From positions 112,808,549 through 112,872,548 of the forward strand of contig CM043953.1 of NCBI GenBank assembly GCA_014529385.2: a stretch of 64,000 bases of DNA. The letters run 5' to 3'. Positions 21,960-32,088 of the stretch are shown here, piece by piece (position 1 is the stretch's first letter; each line of letters begins with the position of its first letter). A program made the position numbers and the translations under genes. The notes under the pieces were generated by a model, which was given only the letters and a program-made list of their open reading frames with translations, made no database searches and was not told the DNA's origin. Source of the DNA: Adiantum capillus-veneris (Eukaryota; Streptophyta; Polypodiopsida; Polypodiales; Pteridaceae).

Positions 21960-22620
21960 CGTAAAACATGGTGTCATGTGTGTATTCCTCTCATTGTAAG
22001 GATCTAAGAAAATCCTAAGCACCAGACAAAGGGGTTTTACTCCCATTGTAAGAGCAAAGGATAAACGTTCGATACAGATGTCGAGAACGATCACACTTTA
22101 CAACCCGTAGCTCATCAAATAATGGTTTTTTTACCACAAATCGTGTCTGAGAGAAAATACTCCCACTGTAAGAACCGAAGCTCGTGACACAGAGAGTAGT
22201 TTAAAGATTATACTTTTCTCATTATACAGATCTACAATGTAGATTTACAAATCATGTGGTCCATGAATACGTATATTGAAAAGTGTATAGCTTAATGACT
22301 CACTAGATAAAAAAATTATTCGCATAGATCGTGTCTAGGAGTAACTTCTTCCGTTATGAGAACCAAGGCTTAGACACAGGAAAAAGTATGATTTTTTGTA
22401 AGCTCACATTTAATTGGAGCTTATTTTACCTAAAGATCGTACAAAGTAAGAGTGTCATGAGACATATCAAAGAAATGCACGTGTTATCTAATGGTCTCCT
22501 AAAACACCATACAAAGTACGAGTGCCGACAAGCATATCAAAACAATGTACGATGTTATCTAAATTCCTAGAACATTGACTCAAGTAAGAGTGCTGCAAAG
22601 CATATCAGAACAATAGTCAA
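21960..22620. repeat. Degenerate repeats near the right end of the hAT
   Basis: TACTCCCACTGTAAGAACC-type words recur around 21985, 22040, 22160 and 22345. From 22440 a 60-65-bp unit (ACAAAGTAAGAGTG...CATATCAAAACAATG...GTTATCTAA) occurs three times. No convincing coding sequence. Also a (GA)n run at 22861-22882. Confidence 0.6.
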
Positions 22621-22899
22621 TGTTTTCTAAATTTGTTCTAGATTACTATGGGAGTAGGATATAAAATCAGACAACCTATAGTAATTTCTATACCCTAAAT
22701 TTTAAACTGTTGTGTGACTAAGAAGACCCAAAGGCGTATCAGAGATAGATGCAGTTATATAATCACGCAAAAAAGCAATTTAAATTATTTTTTTATAAAA
22801 ATGCAAACATGGAGAAAAGATGCTCACCAATCCGCGAAGCTGACCTACTCGAAAAACGGTTGAGAGAGAGAGAGAGAGAGAGAGCTCAATCAAAACGTT

Positions 22900-23142
22900 T
22901 CGAAGAATGATATTTTTTTTTAATGGACTACTGTACCGATCGATAGTCTTCCGCGCGATATTGATCTCGAACGATATTGATCTCAAACGATATTGGTATA
23001 GAACAATATAATGTCGATCAATACGCTATCGATTGAAAGAATAGAAATTATTCAAAAATACCACGTATTATACGAGAACATGCCAATAATGATCGTTTAT
23101 TTGGTATAAATTGCATTATTCGATCGAATAAATGCAACCTTG
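22900..23142. repeat. Right subterminal region of the hAT
   Basis: CGATATTGATCTC and related ATCGAT words recur (22935-23035), mirroring the left end. The terminal inverted repeat is the last 11 bases. Confidence 0.65.
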
Positions 23143-24805
23143 ATTGCAATTGATGACTGATGGACATATCAAAAACCCTTTAGGACTGCTTGAAAAGGTG
23201 ATAGTTAGTTCTTGTTGGATTGATTATCAACATACCTTTGCAATACTAGACTTTGAAAAGAAACTCAATTATGAAATCATCTTGGGAAGACCTTTCATGC
23301 GACAAGTACAACTCATCCAGGATTGGGGAAATACTTATCTGTACTTGAAGCAAATGGGATCAATAACAAGGGTTAATCTAAAAGATCACACTTATAGAGA
23401 TGTCATGAAAACACCCATGCAAGAATTTGACTTAGTCTCTTCGGTTGAAACTAAGCTTCCATCTTGATTGAACAAGGAAACACCTATTTGGATGTGCGGA
23501 GCCTCAGAAAACAAGAGCTTAAAACGAGAAGAATGTATCTTAGAAATGGATTTCACAGATGAATCCTATGTACTTGAACCTTTTCCAGAACATTTGTTTG
23601 AGCCATCTAAGTGGACTCAACCTAGACCTGACAGAAGAAGAGGAAGAGCTTTTGTTAAGCTTAGTGAAAGAATACCGCGATATCTTTGCTTGGTCTTATA
23701 AGGATCTCAAGGGTGTTGATCCAGAAATCTGTCAACATACCATACCGATGAGAGATGATGCAAAACCAAGTAGACAAAGGCCATACACATATAATGAACA
23801 TTTTCCAAGAAGATCAAAAAAGAGATTGAAAATCTAAAGGAGTCCGAATTCATTTATGAAATTGAACGCATAGATTGGGTGTCTCCAATTGTGGTAGTAC
23901 CCAAGAAAAATGGAAAATTAAGAGTGTGTGTCAATCTCAAGAAAGTGAATGCAGCTACCATTAGAGACAACTTTCCTGTTCCAATCAGTGAGCATGTTTT
24001 AGAATGAGTTGTAGAAAAAGAAGCTTATAGCTTTTTAGATGGCTTTTCGGGATACAATCAACTTTTGGTGGACCCCAAAGATTAGCATAAAACTTCCTTT
24101 GCAACTGAATGGGGTATTTTTGCCTATCGGGTAATGCCTTTTGGGTTAACTAATGCTCCCGCCACGTTTCAAAGATTAATGAGCCATGCTTTTAAAGAAT
24201 ACCTTCGGAATTTCTTGGAAGTATATATGGATGATCTATGTATACATTCATCAATTCGGATTGATCGTTTTGAACACCTCAAAAAGGTATTTGAAAAATG
24301 AAAAGTTCACATTTATGGGTAGAGAAGGAAAAATTCTTGGACATATAGTGTCTAAAAATGGCATAGTTACTGATATGGATAAAATTCATGTTATTGTTGA
24401 TTTTCCTAGACCGACAATAGTCAAAGAGGTTCAAGCTTTCATGGGACATTGTGGATATTACAGACGATTCACCTACTTGGACGCTATAATTGCAAAGCCC
24501 ATTTACAACTTGATTACACGCTTTGAATGGATTGATGAGTGTGAAGAATCCTTCATGAAGCTTAAGCAAGCTCTCACTTCAGCTCCAATATTGAAAGCAC
24601 CAGATTGGAATACGATATTCCACATACATGTCGAGGCTTTCAATTTTTCCATTGGATGTATACTAGCTCAACTAGGATACGGGAAAATTGATTTTACTAT
24701 TTCATATGCTAGTAGACAACTGAATATGGCATAGAAAAAATACGCAACCATAGAAAGGGAATAATTAGGAATGATCTATGCCGTAAAAAACTATAGACAT
24801 TATCC
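23143..24805 (+). pseudogene. Ty3 retrotransposon protease end, reverse transcriptase and RNase H start (3' half of a split element)
   Basis: After the 8-bp duplication the protease frame resumes: TDGHIKNPLGLLEKV, then NYEIILGRPFMRQ. Then comes the RT lead-in (YRDIFAWSYKDLKG, then IPMRDDAKPSRQRPY) and the RT domain: IVVVPKKNGKLRVCVNLKKVN, FLDGFSGYNQ with a catalytic Asp, VMPFGLTNAPATFQRLM, and VYMDDLC (YMDD at 24224-24235). The connection and RNase H start read ILGHIVSKNGIV, FMGHCGYYRRF, APILKAPDW, and ISYASRQLNMA then YATIERE. The frame is cut at about 24805, so RNase H is incomplete and integrase is absent. Frameshifts lie near 23470, 23640, 23820 and 24295, with several stops. The lineage looks like the plant Ty3 type without a chromodomain in view. 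Confidence 0.9.
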
Positions 24806-25190
24806 TTGACCTTAATGTGTATCCTACACCTAAAAGAAAAAAACAATAAGACCACACTGACTAGTTTAGTATGTAGAGAAAAAAAAGACCACAAAAAGCT
24901 TAATATAGTTGAACTTAGTTTGATAGATACCTGTCTTGCCACGTTTAGATGGTGTAGAAACCATAATCTATCAACCATAATAAACAACAAAAGTATTCTT
25001 AGCAACGACAATACAAATAGAAACTTCAAAATTTTGACAACATAACGACGTAAAATGAAAATTAGAAAAAATTCCTAATCGAACTTGCTTCTGTATAGAA
25101 CCACAATGCTCATGGGAAGAAATAAATACAAATCCACTTCAATATGTGTCAATATAAATCCACTTCAAAATTTGTTTAGCTCTGCTCTAC
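24806..25190. other. AT-rich spacer, nothing recognised
   Basis: No coding signal or repeat is visible between the cut Ty3 element and the first GT microsatellite. Confidence 0.5.
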
Positions 25191-25194
25191 AACA

Positions 25195-25217
25195 AGTGTG
25201 TATGTAAGTGTCTGTGC

Positions 25218-25260
<43 letters not shown>

Positions 25261-25375
25261 AAGTATAATGTGTGTGTGCACATGATTGTGTTTGTGTATG
25301 CATGATTGTGTGTGTTTTTGTGCCATGTGTTACTATGTGTGAATGCAAGTGTCTCGGTGTGTGTGTGTGTGTATG
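25195..25375. repeat. GT microsatellite complex
   Basis: A near-pure (GT)n run (about 25220-25258) is followed by interrupted GTGTGT stretches up to 25375. Confidence 0.9.
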
Positions 25376-25390
25376 CACGTATGTTTGCCC

Positions 25391-25691
25391 GGAGGAGCTC
25401 CATTAGGGCTCCATTGGAGCTCCCCCATGCCTTGAAAGGCATGTGAGAAGGCAGCGCACACGCTGCTTTCTCACCATGCCTTTCAAGGCACGAGGGAGCT
25501 CCAATGAAGCTCCCAATGGATCTTCTCGATGCCTTGAAAGGCATGGTGAGAAAGCAGTGCGGGTGCTGCCTTCTCACCATGCTTTTCAAGACATGGAAGA
25601 GCTCCATTGGAGTGCTGCCTTCTCACCATGCCTTTTAAGGCATGGGGGAGCTCCAATGGAGCCCCAATTGAGCTCCTAATGGATCTCCTCC
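25391..25691. mobile_element. Fold-back (MITE-like) element, 301 bp
   Basis: It begins GGAGGAGCTCCATTAGG, and the last bases read as the reverse complement of GGAGGAGATCCATTAGG. Inside, the word ATGCCTTGAAAGGCATG, itself palindromic, occurs with inverted CAGC...GCTG and TTCTCACCATG arms, forming at least two nested hairpins (about 25429-25491 and 25531-25600). No ORF. The whole unit could fold into a long cruciform, as fold-back elements do. No target duplication was identified. Confidence 0.65.
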
Positions 25692-25694
25692 ATC

Positions 25695-25986
25695 GAATCG
25701 GACATGAGCGCACGACAACACACACACACACACACCCACACACACAAGATGGATGCGTGAGTACCTCTTCTTCTTCTATTCCTTCTTCTTCACAACAAAA
25801 CAACCTCCTTCACTTTCACTTCACTTCACTTCACTCCAGCGAATCGGACATGAGCGCGCGACAACACACACACACACACCCAAGATGGATGCGTGAGTAC
25901 CTCTTCTTCTACTACTCCTTCTTCTTCACAACAAAATAACCTCCTTCACTTTCACTTCACTTCACTTCACTCCACTTTCATTTCAA
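25695..25986. repeat. 146-bp tandem duplication
   Basis: GAATCGGACATGAGCGC starts copies at 25695 and 25841. Each contains a CA run, AAGATGGATGCGTGAGTACC, and a run of CACTTCACTTCACTTCACTC. A diverged third copy of the second half follows the LTR-like insertion at 30621. Confidence 0.85.
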
Positions 25987-26130
25987 TTTAAATGTGAGAT
26001 ATTTATGAAATATAGACATTAAACCAACACATAAATAATTCTATACCAAGCTACTAATTGAAATAATAGAATTAATATATAGTAAAAATGCTACATTGTA
26101 TATGTAACTTAAACACGCACACACACAGTC

Positions 26131-26131
<1 letters not shown>

Positions 26132-26197
<66 letters not shown>

Positions 26198-26221
26198 GAC
26201 ACACACAAGATGAGCGCGAGA

Positions 26222-26300
<79 letters not shown>
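26132..26300. repeat. (TA)n and (CA)n microsatellites
   Basis: (TA)n at 26132-26188 and (CA)n at 26226-26300, the latter ending in AAGATGGATGC, where the LTR-like element inserted. Confidence 0.95.
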
Positions 26301-26796
26301 GATGGATGCTGTAATTTTCTGAAACCTTAAAGGTTGTATAAAGCTTAATCAAACTCATATGATTATTGAAAAAGCAATGTAGAATTGTCTGACCATGGCA
26401 AATATTGGTATTTTTGGAATCTTAAGCACAACAAACCCCGGGCTAGAAATTTTCAAAATTGAATTCCGATAAAAACTGGCATAGTTATGACCCCTAGAAG
26501 TTTACACTGTGAATTGAGTAAAATAGGTAAAATTGAAGGGTTGTAGTAATCATTTAAGCATAGACTTTATTAAAGGCCTCCTAGATATTTACAAGATATT
26601 AAATACCAATTAAGTAAAAATAGGTCAAAATATAACATAATTGATATTTTAAAAGCTGGCAGGTAATGGGAGGGTCATCACTGACGTGCCAGGGACTCAT
26701 TTAGCAGAAGGGGTCATTTTTTGACTTGCTGGGGGCTACTTGAACTTCAAGCAATTGCCTTTTTCAGCCGGTGAGAGCTTATGAGTGCCAGAAAAC

Positions 26797-26806
26797 TATA
26801 AATAGG
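26797..26806 (+). promoter_or_regulatory. TATA box of the LTR-like element
   Basis: TATAAATAGG lies about 490 bases into the element, with a C/A-rich start-site candidate near 26830, as expected for a U3 promoter. It implies a U3 of about 0.5 kb and an unusually long R-U5. Confidence 0.6.
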
Positions 26807-27249
26807 ACCCTAGCTTCACATTTTAGACAGACTCGGAGCCTTGATACTCTCTCTCTCTCATCTAAAGAGGACACTACACAGAAATCATTAGAGATTAATC
26901 TCTAATTGATTAACCTAAACGGTAATTAGTCTAATTTTCCTTAATTAGCAAGGTTAGATTAAGATATTTGTTAATAAATCAAAGATTAGGCCTATGTATG
27001 CTCCTCAAACCTCTCTTAATTAATTAATCTCTGCTGATTATTAGAATTAATCTTAGTAATACTTAAGATAATTAATTATCCTATTATAATAGGGCTAAAA
27101 TTAGCCAAATTAACCATGAATTAATGGTAAATATATTAATTAAGATTAGATTAAGATAAAATAATTATCAGAGATGAATTAGACAGTTATTAATCTAGGA
27201 AAAATTATCCTATAATTTTCAGAGAAGTTTTCCTAATTAATTAGGCAAA

Positions 27250-28700
27250 ATTATTCTGTTTTTTGAGAGATTTTAATAGGGGAAATTAGTAAATGAATTT
27301 CAAATGATGTGATATATTTATCAGTGGTTAATTAGGTGTTCAAAAATCCGTGATAATTAGGAGAAGCTCAAAAAATTAATCTAGCTAATTACTTTAGCTA
27401 AAATACCCTGGTTTTTGAGTAATTTAAATAGTGGAAATTAGTAAATAGAATTCAAATGTTGTGATATATTTATCAATGGTTAATTAGGTGTTCAAAAATC
27501 TGTGATAATTAGGAGAAGCTCAAAAAATTAATATAGCTAATTAATTTAGTGAAATACTCAGTTTTTTGAGTAATTTAAATAGGGGAAATTAATAAATGGA
27601 TTTCAAATGTTGTGATATATTTATCAATAGTTAATTAGGTGTTCAAAAACCTGTGATAATTAGGAGAAGCTCAGAAAATTAATCTAGCTAATTAAGTTAG
27701 CAGAAATACTCTGTTTTGTGAGTAATTTAAATAGGCAAAATTAGTAAATAGATTTCAAATGTTGTGATATATTTATCAATGGTTAATTAGGGGTTCAAAA
27801 ACCCGTGATAATTAGGACAAGTTCAGAAAACTAATCTAGCTAATTAATTTAGCAGAAATACTCTGTTTTTTGAGAAATTTAAATAGGGAAAATTAGTAAA
27901 TGGATTTCAAATGTTGTAATATATTTATCGACGGTTATTTAGGTGTTAAAGAACCTGTGATAGTTAGGAGAAGCCCAGAAAATTAATCTAGCTAATTAAT
28001 TTAGAAGAAATAGTCTATTTTTTGAGTAATTTAAATAGGGGAAATTAGTAAATGGATTTCAAATGTTGTGATATGTTTATCTGCGGTAATTTAGGAGTTC
28101 AAAAACCCATGATAATAAGGAGAAGCTCAGAAAATTAATCTAGCTAATTAATTTAGCAAAAATACTCTATTTTTTGAGTAATTTAAATAGGGGAAATTAG
28201 TAAATGGATTTCAAATGTTGTGATATATTAATCAATAGTTAATTAGGTTTTCAAGAACCCGTGATAAATAGTATAAGCGCAGAAAATTAATCTAGCTATT
28301 TGAGTTAACAGAAATACTCTGTTTTCTGAGACATTTAAATAGGGGAAATTAGTAAATTGATTTTAATTATTTTAATATATTTATCAAGTGTTAAATAGGT
28401 ATTAAGGAACCCAGGATAATTAGGGGAAGCTCAGATAGTTCATCTAGCTAATTATTTTAGTAGAAAAACTCTGATTTTTAGACAAATTAAATAGGGAAAA
28501 TTATCAAATAGATTCAAATTGAATTGATTTATTTATTAGAGATTAATTAAAGGTTATGAAACCCGTGATAATTATGCTGATCTCAGATAATTAGTTTAAC
28601 TAATTATCTTAGTGGAATGACGTTGTTTTTAGGGGTAAATTAAAGGGGGAAATTAGTAAATCATGGTCTATAATTACATGCTATTTATCAGAGCTCTATT
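27250..28700. repeat. 152-bp satellite inside the LTR-like element, about nine copies
   Basis: The word GTTGTGATATATTTATCAATGG and its variants recur at about 27311, 27463, 27614, 27766, 27918, 28070, 28222, 28374 and 28525, a steady 151-152-bp spacing. Each unit includes TTTAAATAGGGGAAATTAGTA, AGGTGTTCAAAAACC and GAAAATTAATCTAGCTAATTA. Divergence increases toward the right end. Confidence 0.9.
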
Positions 28701-29347
28701 ATAGGGTAAAAAGACCGTGATAATTATGCCAAGGTTAGAATAGTAGTATAGATATTTATCTAAGTCAAATTGTTCTAATTCTAAATGAAAATTGAAGATG
28801 AAAATTATATAATTAAGTTAGAAAATAATAAGATAATTACCAGAGGTCAAAAATATCCTTATCTACTTGTGGTAGTTATACCATAGTTAATTGGTGAGGT
28901 TAGAAAATTATAATTAACCAAAAGTCCTATTTTTAGCGAACGATGAATTAAAATAAATAGACTTTGTAGTCAAAAGTTTTTAGGAAAATTATAGTAGCTG
29001 TAAACCTATGATATCAAGTTGAGGAAATGAAATCTTTAAGAGAAATTAATTACAATAAATATTAAGCCCAAAATAAGTAGATTATTAGCTTAAAAGTCAA
29101 TGGGAAAATTAGAGAAAAAGATATAGAAAATTATAATAAAATTAGGAGAGCTTAGAAAACCCTTAGGGAAGCGGTGGAAAAAGTTATCATATCTATATAG
29201 ACAAATAAAAAATTACTAGGTCAAGAATTTACCAATTAAGACTATAAATTTAACCTTGGATGGGTTACGGTTGAATACAAAGGTAAAGTCTAGATTTTGA
29301 ACTATTTACCTAATAATTAGACGTCCCTTTTATAAGGATAAGAAGTT

Positions 29348-29533
29348 ATGATACCAAAAAGAACCCGAGCAAATCCTACATCTGATGATGAGGAAGTAGC
29401 TCCAAAACAAACTAGAGCGTCGCACGACGACGAAGCCGGACCTAGTAGTAGGCCTACAGAGGAGAGTCTTCAGGCGCTAGCGCAACAGCAGATTGCCAAT
29501 CAATCCCAGGTGGGTGTCCCATTGTTCAATTAA
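29348..29533 (+). CDS. Short ORF within the LTR-like element, gag-start-like
   Basis: A 61-codon ORF begins ATGATACCAAAAAG; its product is charged and low in complexity (MIPKRTRANPTSDDEEVA... then GPSSRPTEES, LAQQQIANQS). This style of N-terminus is common for Ty3 gag proteins. CCCAG|GTGGGT at 29508-29518 would be a good splice donor near its 3' end. Whether it is translated is unknown. Confidence 0.3.
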   Translation: MIPKRTRANPTSDDEEVAPKQTRASHDDEAGPSSRPTEESLQALAQQQIANQSQVGVPLFN

Positions 29534-30620
29534 GTCTTTAATTAGTTTAAGTTATTTTATAAGTTAGCATTGTATACGTAAGAAGGATAAACTGGCTGAA
29601 AATGGAAGGTAACTTCCAACGTGCATTTGTTTATAATATAGGAAAGCATTGTTTGGGTTAAAACTGGTTGAATTAGGAAGGATATGTTTGATCATCGTTA
29701 AGACAGCTTGTCTCAAGACACCTCCGACTCCTTGATATAAATTGATGATAATGATTGGATTTCTAGCCACGGTTAAGTCGGTTACCCCCATGAACGATGA
29801 GTTTCTACTCCGTGTCATGTCTTGATGTTTCTACATAAGTTAGGATACCGTTTTTATCCTAGGGGAGCCACCCGGTTGTATGGGAAACTGGGTTGGTGTA
29901 TGGGCACCCGGAACCTTGGGTGGGGGTTTATTCCACTCCGGATTTGAACAAGGAATGGGTGTCGTTTTTCACCCTTAGGTGGTCTTGAGACAAGAAGAGT
30001 ACTGGTTATGGTTATTATGGATAATGTTTTGATTGACAGTACCCTGTCTTAAGTTTAAAGATGTTTGTTTTCTAAAAGAATGCTTTCAATGCTGTCTTCA
30101 AGGAATTATTGTGATGGAACGTTAAAAGAAACCATTATTTTAATTGTTCAAAACAATGTGATAGTAAGATAAATGAATCATGTGTGAAGTGTGGGGTGGT
30201 AAGTGGGGATTGACTAAGGTTGTCAATCATGGACGGGTGGACCTGATTAGTCAGGTAACTATCCATTCCCGCGCACTAAAACGTTTTAGAAACTTCTCAC
30301 TTGGAAGAGGAATCCACCAACGGCTGTGCCCTCACATATGTTAGGGGGAAAAAAGCGTTGGCTAAGGAAACCATAATCTGAATGATGAAGTTATAGGGCC
30401 TAAATAAGAAATTTTTTTGTAGGTCGTTTGAATACATTGTCCCGTTTCCGCTGCGAGACAGGACTAGGTCTGCTTCTAAGGCTATAGACGCAAGCCATTG
30501 TCAATGGTAAAGGTCTATTCCTTGGATTTTTCTTGTCTAGAGATTCCGATTTTTATAAGGCCTAGAGACCTGTCAAGGATCCCATCCCGATCTCGGTATA
30601 GGCGGGTTGGGGACCTTACA
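29534..30620. other. 3' part of the LTR-like element, non-coding
   Basis: No convincing ORF. Short direct repeats such as GGAGCCACCCGG and GGGCACCCGGAACC lie near 29865-29920. Near the right end CATCCCGATCTCGGTATAGG precedes the terminal TTACA. Confidence 0.5.
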
Positions 30621-31570
<950 letters not shown>

Positions 31571-32088
31571 GATGGAGGCACTATTAGAGTACATTAAATG
31601 CAGTCCTTGAACCACCATTTAGAAATTAAATGGCCCACCAAATTTAATGACAAGTTCCTCCATTGGCAAGCACAAAATTATAGCTTGTACATATTTTAAA
31701 ATTATAATTTACCAGTTTGAATGCACATACATTCACAACCGTCATATATTAAATGACGTTCCAACCAGTTTAAATGCACTTCTTCAATTATGATTTTCAT
31801 TATTCTTTCAGCCGTCTGTGTTAATGCACAATATCTTATGAAACTGTCTTATACAAAAAATCCATGGGTCTTTTTGTCTACCTACCAATCTTTCACTTTC
31901 ATTAACCTTTGTCAATTTCCTTAACCTTCACTTCATCTTTCACTTTCAAACCTTCACCACCTTGACTTAACCCACCATAGTTTTCACGCGTCTCCACCCT
32001 GTAATCTTTTGCTTGAGATAATATGTCCAGCATGAAAATGACAATAACTTGGAAGGTTGGTGATTAGATAGTCAACCACAACATTCAG
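31571..32088. other. Non-coding spacer before the MULE relic
   Basis: AT-rich with runs of CTTTCACTTT; no gene recognised. Confidence 0.5.

Larger units (their letters stand above)
13747..23142. mobile_element. hAT transposon, 9.4 kb, carrying a kinase-like gene
   Basis: The element starts CAGGGATGCAT and ends ATGCAACCTTG. The ends are inverted repeats matching at 9 of 11 positions, and further inward both ends share TTATTCGA and dense ATCGATCGA motifs. It is flanked by ATTGCAAT on both sides. It lies within the protease frame of a Ty3 element, which becomes continuous again when the insert and one duplication copy are ignored. Inside are a hAT transposase (plus), an unknown gene and a kinase-like gene (minus), an old LINE fragment and a further unknown coding stretch (minus). 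The transposase is disabled, so this copy could move only if supplied in trans. Confidence 0.85.
26310..30620 (+). mobile_element. 4.3-kb LTR-like insertion (giant solo LTR or non-autonomous LTR element)
   Basis: The insert begins TGTAATTTTC and ends GGACCTTACA, so it has TG...CA ends with a 5-bp inverted TGTAA/TTACA. It is flanked by a 5-bp duplication GATGC (26305-26309 and 30621-30625). Ignoring the insert restores the microsatellite-associated unit AAGATGGATGCGTGAGTACC known from 25875-25900. It contains a TATA box, a 152-bp satellite and a short ORF, but no RT, integrase or internal copy of its own ends that I can see. The simplest reading is a solo LTR of an element with very long LTRs; a gag-less non-autonomous element is the alternative. 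Confidence 0.75.

Noticed and set aside
24709-25029. Hydrophobic minus-strand ORF resembling a membrane protein
   Set aside because: Antisense of AT-rich sequence at the cut end of the Ty3 RNase H; hydrophobicity follows from T-rich composition.
26041-26358. ORFs encoding poly Val-Cys and Tyr-Ile repeats
   Set aside because: They are translations of (CA)n and (TA)n microsatellites.
26310-30620. Complete autonomous retrotransposon
   Set aside because: No RT, integrase or paired LTR copies were found within it; a solo LTR or non-autonomous element fits better.
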